Positions 1 to 5,960 of a stretch of DNA of 7,047 nt are shown piece after piece; positions within the stretch are counted from its first letter, which is position 1, and each line of letters begins with the position of its first letter. The DNA comes from Desulfobacteraceae bacterium (GTDB lineage Bacteria; Desulfobacterota; Desulfobacteria; Desulfobacterales; DAOWNP01). The stretch spans positions 1 to 7,047 of the forward strand of contig DAOWNP010000125.1 in assembly GCA_030642545.1 (NCBI GenBank), in the 5' to 3' direction. Both the position numbers and the translations under genes were made by a program. The notes under the pieces were generated by a model. It worked only from the letters and a program-made list of their open reading frames with translations, did no database searches and had not been told where the DNA came from.

Positions 1-1
1 A

Positions 2-79
2 TCTGAAAACTCAAAAGCAGAAGGAATAGCTGGCTCTTTTGATGTTTTTGTGATTTTAGATCGGGCAAAGATGACCTGA
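2..79 (+). CDS. Possible 3' end of an upstream gene
   Basis: Only one forward frame is open at the left edge. It reads 25 residues, ending ILDRAKMT before a TGA at 77-79. The composition looks protein-like, but the stretch is too short to recognise and has no start inside the window. The other two forward frames stop within the first 30 bases. It could be the tail of a gene or chance. Confidence 0.25.
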   Translation, partial: SENSKAEGIAGSFDVFVILDRAKMT

Positions 80-288
80 ATCTATTATGTATAATTGCGT
101 AAGTTGTTTTGTCCACGTTCCTAAGCATATGGTGAAATTTGAAAAACTTACAGAAACAAAATTTTTATTTTTTTAGGAGTAAATTTTTATAAGTGTGATT
201 TTGAAATATTTTGTACAGATAACAAGCTATAAACATTGTTTATCTCTATAGTCTAAGTTTATGGTAGCAATTATTGTTAAAATTATAC
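80..288. other. AT-rich intergenic stretch, no gene seen
   Basis: No open frame with a credible start or Shine-Dalgarno sequence was found here on either strand, and no RNA gene was recognised. It leads into the dctP promoter region, which also lacks genes up to the GTG at 453. Confidence 0.6.
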
Positions 289-317
289 TTGACAGGTGGA
301 TTTATTGACAATAGAAT
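289..317 (+). promoter_or_regulatory. Sigma70-type promoter for dctP
   Basis: TTGACA at 289-294 is separated by exactly 17 nt from TAGAAT at 312-317, a near-consensus -35/-10 pair. Transcription would start around 323-326, leaving a 5' leader of roughly 130 nt before the dctP start. A second TTGACA at 305-310 lies inside the spacer but has no comparable -10 at 16-18 nt. Confidence 0.6.
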
Positions 318-358
318 GAGCAAATAAATTTATTGTAAATGATAAGTATGTTGTCAAT
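304..358. promoter_or_regulatory. Nested palindromes over the dctP transcription start (likely operator)
   Basis: The 12-bp palindrome AATAAATTTATT (323-334) falls on the predicted transcription start. It is flanked by an inverted pair, ATTGACAA (304-311) and TTGTCAAT (351-358), centred nearly on the same point. The inner palindrome recurs, extended to a perfect 16 bp, in the second promoter at 1917-1932. Overlap with promoter elements suggests a repressor site; the protein that binds it is unknown. Confidence 0.45.
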
Positions 359-452
359 CGTATGTTTAATAAGGAACTGTTGTTTATTAATAAAAATAGA
401 ATTAGTTTATTAAACCGGTTAAAAAAAAAGATTTTAAATTCAGGGGGTTGTT

Positions 453-1538
453 GTGAAGAGTAAAGGAACTTTTTTTCAAAAAGTAATGTTAATGATTTTT
501 GTATATGGCTGTCTAATTAATACAGCATGGGCAGATGGACAAAAGACAGTGATAAAACTTGCCTGTCTCGCACAAAAAGGTGTATCTGCAATGAGTTATC
601 TTGACGAAACTGCTTTTCCTGGATTTACAAATGCTACTGATGGGGAGGTTGTTTTTGATATATACTGGGGTGGTCTTATGGGTGATGAAGAGGATTATAT
701 TTCAAAAATGCGTACAGGTCAGCTTCAGGGAGCACTGCTTAGTGGTTCAGGTGGTGTGACAAGTTCAGTTTGTCCTGATCTGTCTGTTGTAGAGCTTCCA
801 TTCCTTTTTAATGAGTGGGCATGGGATGAAGTAGATTATGTAATGGATAAAATAAGGCCTCATTTATTTAAAGAAGCTGAAAAAAAGGGATTTAAGCTTT
901 TACTGATTTCAAATGTTGATTTTGACCAGATCTATTCCACTAAGCATAATATAGCAAGCATGGAGGATATAAGAGGTGCTAAAATGCTGACATGGTTTGG
1001 ACCTCTTGAAAACAAAATGCTTAAGGCTATTGGTGTGTCTGCAATTCCGGTAAATGTACCTGAAGTTGTTTCATCAATGAAAACAGGAATATGTAACATG
1101 GCAATAGCTCCTTCCATGTGGTGGGTAGGAGCACAGCTTTATACTGATACAAAATATGTAAATCCGCTTCCAATTAGATATGTTCCTGGGTTAGTAGTAT
1201 GGTCTATGGATGTATGGAACAAGATCTCTGAAAAAAACAAAAAAAACATAAATGTTGCAGGTGTGGAATATGAAAGGGGATTTAAAAAAAAAATAAAAGA
1301 GTCTAATGAGAAAGCATATAATGCAATGCTGAGATATGGCATAAAAGAGGTAAAGGTATCACCTGAAGAGCTTGTCCGTTTAAAAAAGGCTACAAGGCCT
1401 GTGTGGGACGAGCTTGCTGGTAAAGTTTATTCTCGTGAAATTTTAGATGAGGTGATAGGGCTGCTTGAGAATTATAGGAAAAACAAGAAAAACGTAGCAG
1501 AAGTCAAAAGTACAGGTGAAAATAAAAAAGATAGTTAA
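453..1538 (+). CDS. dctP: TRAP transporter periplasmic substrate-binding protein (DctP family, TatP-like)
   Basis: This is the soluble P subunit of a tripartite ATP-independent periplasmic transporter: it captures solute and delivers it to the QM membrane complex. The 361-residue length suits the DctP family. The start is a GTG 5 nt after an AGGGGG Shine-Dalgarno sequence (442-447). The first 27 residues form a Sec signal peptide: basic start, hydrophobic core, and AWA before D28. Family features include the VVELPFLF segment (112-119) and the VNVPEVVSSMKTGICNMAIAP stretch (200-220), which matches the usual PVPMxFxELYxALQxGxVDG region. The usual KIR motif, whose Arg binds substrate carboxylates in most DctP proteins, reads KML here (residues 177-179), so the key Arg is replaced by Leu. 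With a tatT gene in the same cluster, this suggests a TatP-type protein with a non-carboxylate, perhaps hydrophobic, ligand. The Lys-rich tail after about residue 340 looks disordered. Confidence 0.9.
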   Translation: MKSKGTFFQKVMLMIFVYGCLINTAWADGQKTVIKLACLAQKGVSAMSYLDETAFPGFTNATDGEVVFDIYWGGLMGDEEDYISKMRTGQLQGALLSGSGGVTSSVCPDLSVVELPFLFNEWAWDEVDYVMDKIRPHLFKEAEKKGFKLLLISNVDFDQIYSTKHNIASMEDIRGAKMLTWFGPLENKMLKAIGVSAIPVNVPEVVSSMKTGICNMAIAPSMWWVGAQLYTDTKYVNPLPIRYVPGLVVWSMDVWNKISEKNKKNINVAGVEYERGFKKKIKESNEKAYNAMLRYGIKEVKVSPEELVRLKKATRPVWDELAGKVYSREILDEVIGLLENYRKNKKNVAEVKSTGENKKDS

Positions 1539-1554
1539 TTTTTTAATATTATCT

Positions 1555-1607
1555 CTGCAAAATTTATCGTTCTTTTCTTAAATGTCGGAATGACGATAAA
1601 TTTGCAG
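1555..1607 (+). promoter_or_regulatory. Hairpin just downstream of dctP
   Basis: The arm CTGCAAAATTTATCGT (1555-1570) is the inverse of ACGATAAATTTGCAG (1593-1607) except for one bulged A, around a 22-nt loop. It begins 16 nt after the dctP stop. No T-run follows, so a simple intrinsic terminator is unlikely. A stem here could protect the 3' end of the dctP message and raise the amount of binding protein relative to the membrane subunits, as known for other binding-protein genes; that role is inferred. A small mobile repeat remnant is the alternative. Confidence 0.45.
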
Positions 1608-1913
1608 GTAATGAATGTGGGCAAAACACTTTTTGTCTGTTCATCTTTCATGTTGTTCAAATAGCTATATAGCTCACCATGCATGTCGTATCCTAACCTT
1701 GAAGAAGAACTAAAGTTTTAGTGCGTGATATGGGTATATTCTTTTTTTTCCCACTTCCCTTAATTCGTAACATTCCTAAACCGCACTATTCTACATTAAT
1801 CATGGTTCTGTTTTTATTTTTTTATCTGATTTTGTAACAGTTTGTTTTGCATCAAATTTATTTTCACCGCTATAAATTAAGTTTTAATCATGTAGATTAT
1901 TGATGGATTTTGC
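1608..1913. other. Intergenic stretch with no gene seen
   Basis: No convincing open frame, RNA gene or remnant of a recognisable protein is visible on either strand. The only structure noted is a 12-bp palindrome, AGCTATATAGCT, at 1663-1674, which could be chance in DNA of this composition. Confidence 0.5.
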
Positions 1914-1942
1914 TTGACAATAAATTTATTGTTATATAAAAA
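1914..1942 (+). promoter_or_regulatory. Second promoter with a 16-bp palindromic operator
   Basis: TTGACA at 1914-1919 is followed by TATAAA at 1935-1940 (15-nt spacer) or TAAAAA at 1937-1942 (17-nt spacer). The perfect 16-bp palindrome ACAATAAATTTATTGT (1917-1932) lies between them and overlaps the -35. Its core equals that at 323-334. Relative to the first promoter, TTGACAAT joins AAATTTATTGT with 13 nt fewer between them. It lies upstream of the decayed dctP-like start and may still drive dctQ-dctM-tatT. Confidence 0.5.
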
Positions 1943-2100
1943 TAGTTTAATTTTGATTAAAATCATTTTTTTTTAAAATTATAATTATGTTTACTAATTT
2001 AATAAACATATCATAATGTTATTATCTGTGGTAATTTTTGTGTTTTTGCAATAAACAGTGTTATTTAAAAGTAACAAATCTTTTTAGAGAAATTAAATAA

Positions 2101-2220
2101 AGGAGGTGTTATGAAAAGCAGGAGCTTTTTTTCAAAGAGGGTGCTTAACTTTTTTTTCACATGGAGATTTGATTAATCAATACAGGTATTTTTTTTTGGT
2201 CAAAAAAGTTTATATCTGCC
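2101..2220 (+). pseudogene. Decayed 5' end of a second dctP-like gene
   Basis: A strong AGGAGG Shine-Dalgarno sequence (2101-2106) precedes an ATG at 2111. The encoded 21-residue peptide, MKSRSFFSKRVLNFFFTWRFD, stops at TAA 2174-2176. It resembles the dctP start (MKSKGTFFQKVMLMIF) at both protein and DNA level. Similarity continues past the stop: TTGATTAATCAATACAGG here against CTAATTAATACAGC in dctP, implying a 2-nt insertion that breaks the frame. A weaker match may run to about 2220, and nothing beyond resembles dctP. The picture is a former tandem binding-protein gene reduced to its promoter, ribosome site and signal-peptide region. A leader peptide controlling dctQ is a less likely alternative. 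Confidence 0.55.
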
Positions 2221-2368
2221 GCAGGTTTTACCTGTGTAAATTTTTTATATCTAATGTTTTTAAATATTCTACATAAAGATACCCGTTGAATATGGTTAGA
2301 TCAGCAGATAATAAAAATAAATTATAAGAAGTTATAGTTTTTTTTAACAGTATTCGGAGATTTTTCAG

Positions 2369-2905
2369 ATGTTTTCAATAATAAAAAAGATAAGTTCCTT
2401 TTTGTTTTCAATAATAAAAAAAATAAATTCCTACCTGGTTTCAGCGGAAAAAATTTTGCTTTGTACGATGGTTTTTGTTTTACTGTTTTTGTCCTTTGGG
2501 CAGGTTGTTTTGAGGAACCTGTTTGATTTCGGTTATATCTGGGTTGATCAGATAATAAAATTTCAGGTTATGTGGCTCTGTTTTATTGGTGCTGCACTGG
2601 CATCAGAATATAATGCTCACTTATGCATTGATCTGTTTTTGTCTACAGCTACAGGAAAGTTTAAAAGATTTTTGCAGTTTTCTTCAAATCTAACCCTTGG
2701 GTTTGTTTGTTGTTTTTTTATTTATGCCAGTATGGATTCAGTTTTACTTATTAAAAAAGCAGGTATTTCAAATGCTGTTCCAGGCGTTCAGGATTGGGTT
2801 ATCAGGGCAATAATACCATATTTTTTCGCAGTTACGTTTTTGAGAGTAATCATAAAAATTTTTGAAAAAAATGAAGAGAGTGAGTTAACAGAGAGTTTAG
2901 AATAG
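2369..2905 (+). CDS. dctQ: TRAP transporter small membrane subunit (DctQ family)
   Basis: This is the small integral-membrane subunit, which pairs with DctM to form the transport core. The 178-residue length and four hydrophobic segments (about 28-49, 66-79, 102-126 and 143-163) fit the family. GQVVLRNLF (44-52) matches the conserved QVVLRYVF-type motif at the end of the first helix, and the loop between helices 2 and 3 carries the typical AALASEYNAHLCID pattern. The start is ATG with GGAGA 8 nt upstream. The N-terminus is odd: residues 2-12 and 13-23 are an imperfect tandem repeat (FSIIKKISSFL and FSIIKKINSYL), a direct 33-bp duplication at 2372-2404 and 2405-2437. It extends the cytoplasmic amphipathic lead-in to helix 1. 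The gene is separated from dctP by the decayed dctP copy and from dctM by 74 bp. Confidence 0.9.
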   Translation: MFSIIKKISSFLFSIIKKINSYLVSAEKILLCTMVFVLLFLSFGQVVLRNLFDFGYIWVDQIIKFQVMWLCFIGAALASEYNAHLCIDLFLSTATGKFKRFLQFSSNLTLGFVCCFFIYASMDSVLLIKKAGISNAVPGVQDWVIRAIIPYFFAVTFLRVIIKIFEKNEESELTESLE

Positions 2906-2941
2906 GCAGCAATTATTAAAATTTACTGCCTCTGTTTTTTA
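2905..2941 (+). terminator. Terminator-like attenuator between dctQ and dctM
   Basis: GGCAG (2905-2909, starting in the dctQ stop codon) pairs with CTGCC (2926-2930). The AT-rich sequence between them can pair partly, and a T-run follows at 2935-2941. The stem is weak, so partial termination or none is more likely than a complete stop. dctM and tatT are very probably still read from the same promoter. Confidence 0.35.
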
Positions 2942-2979
2942 TTTAAATAGAGAGTAATACAAGAGGAAATATACTGGAA

Positions 2980-4278
2980 ATGGAAATTATACTGATAGTA
3001 TTAGTTGTCTTGTTTTTGGTTTTAGTGGGGACCCCGTTGTTTGCGGTTGTTGGCGGGGCAGCCATGTTTTGTTTTGCATTTATATCAGATATAAGAATGG
3101 CTGTTGTAATAGGTGAAATGTGGAAAATTGCAAATGCTCCTGGGATAGTGGCGATTCCTTTATTTGTTTTTGCAGGTTATATTTTTGCAGAAAGCAACAC
3201 CTCGCAAAGGCTGGTTAATTTATCCCGTTCTATTTTAGGCTGGCTGCCGGGAGGACTTGGGATAGTTACTGTAATTGCCTGTACGATTTTTACTGCTATG
3301 ACAGGAGCAAGCGGAATTACAATTGTTGCTATAGGCGGGCTTCTTATGCCGGCTCTTATGTCAGAAAATTATGGGGAAGATTTTTCACTGGGACTTGTTA
3401 CATCAGGTGGAACTATAGGCGTTTTATTTATACCAAGTCTTCCTATTATTATTTATGGTCTTATAGGGCGTGCAGATATATCTCAGTTGTTTACTGCAGG
3501 TATTATTCCAGGTCTCTTAATTGTTTTTATGTTATCGTTGTATTTAGGTTATTATGGGGTAAAAAACAAAACTCCTAAGATTCCTTTTTCATTTAAACAG
3601 TTGATGTCAGGTTTAAATGCTGCAAAGTGGGAATTACCTATTGTGGTTATTGTTATTGGAGGTATATATGGAGCTATAATAACTGTAGGTGAAGCTGCTA
3701 CAGTTACTGCTGTATACGCTGTTATTATTGAATGTTTTGTTTACAGGGAGATCTCTATTTCCAAGCTGATTGATATCGTTTTGGAAAGTATGAAGATGGT
3801 TGGAGCTATTTTAATTATTATGGGGTGTGCTCTTGGTTTTACAAACTATCTTGTGGATCAGCATGTGCCTCAAACAATAATGGAAATTATGCAGCAGCAT
3901 GTCTCTTCAAAGTTAGTATTTTTATTAGGTTTAAATGTATTTTTACTTGTAGTGGGCTGCCTGCTTGATGTCTTTTCGGCGATTATTGTGGTTGTTCCCT
4001 TGATTGTTCCGGTTGCTTTAAGTTATGGTATCGACCCTATTCATCTTGGAATAATATTTTTGACTAATCTTTCAGTCGGGTATCTTACTCCTCCTGTGGG
4101 TATGAATCTTTTTGTAGCAAGTTTAAGGTTTAAAGTTCCTATATTAAAGTTGTATGTTTATGTTCTTCCGTTTCTTTTGATTTTTTTATTGGCTCTTGTA
4201 TTGGTTACATATGTTCCGTGGCTTAGTCTGTTTCTAATTGATCTTTTTGGGCAAAGACCACCATTGTTGGAATTGTAA
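2980..4278 (+). CDS. dctM: TRAP transporter large membrane subunit (DctM family)
   Basis: This is the large membrane subunit of the importer, which carries the ion-coupled translocation path. The 432 residues and roughly 12 or more hydrophobic helices match the family's usual 425-440. Conserved regions are visible: the GTPLFAVVGG start (17-26), FTAMTGASGITIVAIGG (104-120), SGGTIGVLFIPSLPIIIYG (142-160), GEAATVTAVYA (237-247) and VGYLTPPVGMNLFV (366-379). The third differs from the common LIPPSIP form because the first Pro is Ile (I151). The ATG is preceded by GAGGA at a rather long 12 nt. A CTG two codons upstream would have ideal spacing but is a rare start, so ATG is kept. tatT follows 31 bp downstream. 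Confidence 0.92.
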   Translation: MEIILIVLVVLFLVLVGTPLFAVVGGAAMFCFAFISDIRMAVVIGEMWKIANAPGIVAIPLFVFAGYIFAESNTSQRLVNLSRSILGWLPGGLGIVTVIACTIFTAMTGASGITIVAIGGLLMPALMSENYGEDFSLGLVTSGGTIGVLFIPSLPIIIYGLIGRADISQLFTAGIIPGLLIVFMLSLYLGYYGVKNKTPKIPFSFKQLMSGLNAAKWELPIVVIVIGGIYGAIITVGEAATVTAVYAVIIECFVYREISISKLIDIVLESMKMVGAILIIMGCALGFTNYLVDQHVPQTIMEIMQQHVSSKLVFLLGLNVFLLVVGCLLDVFSAIIVVVPLIVPVALSYGIDPIHLGIIFLTNLSVGYLTPPVGMNLFVASLRFKVPILKLYVYVLPFLLIFLLALVLVTYVPWLSLFLIDLFGQRPPLLEL

Positions 4279-4309
4279 TAATAATAAATTAATTTAGGAG
4301 AAGAAAAAA

Positions 4310-5200
4310 ATGGTGAAAAACCGGTTAAAAGTAAAAGTTTATGTATTTTCTTTCATGATATTTATGCTGGTCGGGTTTTGTGGATGTTCTGTACAGAAAT
4401 TTGCAGTAAATCGTATTGCTCCTCATATTGATGATATAATAGAAAAATTTTTTGAAATAGATAATGCAAAATTGATTAAAGCTGGTATTGCAGGAGATGC
4501 ATTGCTCATTACCGGTCTAACAGAGCTTTCACCTGAAAACCCCAGGCTTTTGGCCCAGTGTGCATTGCTTTATAGTGCATATGGATTATTTATTGAGCTT
4601 GATGACCCTGAGTATGCAACAGAACTTTATGGTATATCTTTAAAATATGGAATAAGGGGATTAAAACTTAATAAAAAGTTTCGTAAAGGTTATGAAAATG
4701 GTGAAAAAATAAACAAACTTGTAAAGCATCTCGGGAAAAAAGAAATAGATCATATGTTCTGGACAGGAGCAGCGTTAGGACTTGGTTTGCTTCTTAATCT
4801 GGATGATGATTTGAGGTTGTTTGATCTGCCTGATATGCTTGCTTTGTTTAATAAGGTGCTTGAGATTGATCCGGATTATTTTTTTGGTTTTGCTAAAACA
4901 ATAAGTGCGGTGGTAAAATGTCTTACTCCTAAGTTTATAGATGCAACTGCAGGTCCTGATAATTCACTGCCTGTTTTTGATGAGGCAAATGCTGTTACAG
5001 GAGATAAGCTTTTTCTTGTAAATGTTTTTAAGGCAAGGTTTTATGCAACTGCAGTAAAAGATAAAGAACTTTACAAAAAATTATTAAATGATGTGCTTGC
5101 AACTCCTGTTGATAAATATCCGGAACTCACTCTGCTGAATGTTTTAGGTCATATTAAGGCAAAAGACTTTTTAGGAAAAATAGATAAGTATTTTATTTAA
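4310..5200 (+). CDS. tatT: TRAP transporter-associated TatT lipoprotein
   Basis: The product resembles the TatT family (Treponema pallidum Tp0956 type), a helical TPR-like lipoprotein that partners a dedicated TRAP P subunit in the periplasm. The N-terminus is a lipoprotein signal: basic residues, a hydrophobic core (10-23) and FCGCS, with C26 the likelier lipidated Cys because Gly precedes it. C24 is the alternative. Ser follows C26, giving no obvious inner-membrane retention signal. The rest is mostly amphipathic helix, with TPR-like pieces such as LTELSPENPRLLAQCALLYS (70-89) and KVLEIDPDYFFGFAKTI (182-198). The C-terminal KARFYATAVKDKELYKKLL (241-259) and PELTLLN are family-like. AGGAG lies 9 nt before the ATG. 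Position 31 bp after dctM and before a strong terminator makes it the last gene of the transporter unit. Confidence 0.85.
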   Translation: MVKNRLKVKVYVFSFMIFMLVGFCGCSVQKFAVNRIAPHIDDIIEKFFEIDNAKLIKAGIAGDALLITGLTELSPENPRLLAQCALLYSAYGLFIELDDPEYATELYGISLKYGIRGLKLNKKFRKGYENGEKINKLVKHLGKKEIDHMFWTGAALGLGLLLNLDDDLRLFDLPDMLALFNKVLEIDPDYFFGFAKTISAVVKCLTPKFIDATAGPDNSLPVFDEANAVTGDKLFLVNVFKARFYATAVKDKELYKKLLNDVLATPVDKYPELTLLNVLGHIKAKDFLGKIDKYFI

Positions 5201-5220
5201 ATTAAATTAAATTATTTGTA

Positions 5221-5258
5221 AGAATAGAGTATTTCATAAGAGATACCCTATTCTTTTT
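5221..5258 (+). terminator. Intrinsic terminator after tatT
   Basis: AGAATAG (5221-5227) pairs with CTATTCT (5248-5254). After a single A/C mismatch, GTAT pairs with ATAC and TTC with GAG (one G-U), closing an ATAA loop. TTTT follows at 5255-5258. It begins 20 nt after the tatT stop and ends the TRAP transcription unit. The stem could also work weakly on the other strand for rseC. Confidence 0.85.
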
Positions 5259-5524
5259 CAGTAGTGTCCAGTTAGGAAATTGCAGGAAGCAAAACAGGCA
5301 AAATAGACAAAATACGGAAAGTTTAATTGTTTTTTCCGCTATTGCCAATAAATTTTTTGTATTTTTAATTTTTCTTTTCCCAAATTTCGAAAATCCCTCC
5401 TGCCCCGCTCAAACAAACGCAATTTTTTTGCTGCGCTGCACTAAGAAATTCTAAAAAATTTATTCAATACGCTACAAAAACAATTAAACTTCCCTCTTGC
5501 AAGATTCTAACCGGACACTGCTGA
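5258..5524. repeat. Non-coding inverted-repeat element (MITE-like)
   Basis: The 267-bp stretch is an imperfect giant palindrome. The left end TCAGTAGTGTCCAGTTAG (5258-5275) is matched by the inverse of the right end, TCAGCAGTGTCCGGTTAG, with two differences. Inward, TTGCAGGA on the left meets TTGCAAGA on the right. Further in, GAAAGTTTAATTGTTTTT and AATAAATTTTTT on the left meet GAAGTTTAATTGTTTTT and AATAAATTTTTT from the right, after about 30 extra bases in the left arm. No ORF of note lies inside. Such ends suggest a miniature transposable element moved by a transposase elsewhere in the genome. No clear target-site duplication was found. It abuts the terminator on one side and the rseC stop on the other. 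Confidence 0.6.
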
Positions 5525-5525
5525 G

Positions 5526-5960
5526 TTACCCCTGAATAATTCTGGTTATTTTAGGCTTATATTTTTCTTTTTCAGAAAGTTTGTTCCCTTTGAATTTTAT
5601 GATAAAAAATGAAATAAAGAGAAACAAAAAGGCAAAAATTGCAGATATGGCAGACTGGTTCATACTGAAAATATCAGCAAGTTTCTGGCCCATGGCACCC
5701 CCTGCAATCATGCATAGGATGGGGAAAATATAAAGGAGAAATGTTGCTTTTAAAAGTGAGGATGTTTCAAAGCTTAAAACGATCCTGTCCCCTGTTTTTG
5801 CCCCAATTTCATTAATCGCTTCAACTTTTATTTCCTGAACATTTCCATCTGTGCCGCAAGAACCTCTTGCTGAACAGGCTGCTCAGGAACTGCTTTTAGT
5901 TGTCTTTACCCAGGCGGTTTTAAAGCCGGTTTTTATTACTACAGCTTCTTCTGTTGCCAA
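5526..5960 (-). CDS. rseC: RseC/MucC-family membrane protein with in-frame UGA (probable selenocysteine)
   Basis: RseC (SoxR-reducing system protein, sigma-E modulator) is a small inner-membrane protein with an N-terminal Cys cluster that works with the Rsx/Rnf electron-transfer complex. Reading one UGA (5885-5883) as an amino acid gives a 144-residue protein. It comprises MATEEAVVIKTGF, the cluster KSSSUAACSARGSCG (22-36), a soluble part with GDRIVLSF (57-64), helix 1 (about 70-90, with LLYIFP) and helix 2 (about 103-121). E. coli RseC has CSSCASRAGCG, so U26 replaces the first Cys of CxxCxxxxxC exactly. The start is TTG at 5960-5958, with AAGGA 6 nt upstream; no ATG is available before the UGA. 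A SECIS-type hairpin follows the UGA. The frame is well conserved on both sides, which argues against a nonsense mutation. The upstream flavoprotein on the same strand suggests an operon tied to Rnf. Family assignment is firm; selenocysteine is a strong inference. Confidence 0.85.
5849..5885 (-). promoter_or_regulatory. Selenocysteine UGA and bacterial SECIS-type hairpin
   Basis: On the - strand the UGA (5885-5883) is followed 12 nt later by GCAAGA-GGT-TCTTGC (5870-5856), a perfect 6-bp stem with a GGU loop. A lower stem, CTGT (5877-5874) with ACAG (5852-5849), closes a symmetric 3x3 internal loop. The GGU begins 18 nt after the UGA, the same distance as the GGU in the E. coli fdhF SECIS. An apical GU at this distance is what SelB recognises in bacteria. 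The hairpin lies wholly inside the coding sequence, as bacterial SECIS elements do. Confidence 0.8.

Noticed and set aside
932..1342. Two short - strand ORFs (932-1117 and 1139-1342)
   Set aside because: Both are antisense to dctP, whose family motifs span the same bases. Neither has a ribosome site or recognisable product.
5250..5530. A target-site duplication around the inverted-repeat element
   Set aside because: The bases outside the two ends (CTTTT on the left, GTTACC on the right) do not match as a direct repeat, so transposition is not proven by this evidence.
5526..5711. A 61-residue ORF on the - strand starting at the ATG 5711-5709
   Set aside because: It is only the C-terminal part of rseC. 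The same frame continues upstream with conserved RseC sequence through the UGA to a TTG with a good Shine-Dalgarno sequence.
5883..5885. Reading the rseC UGA as a nonsense mutation making a pseudogene
   Set aside because: The frame is clean on both sides, the UGA falls on a conserved redox Cys, and a SECIS-type hairpin follows at the right distance. Decay would not be expected to give all three.
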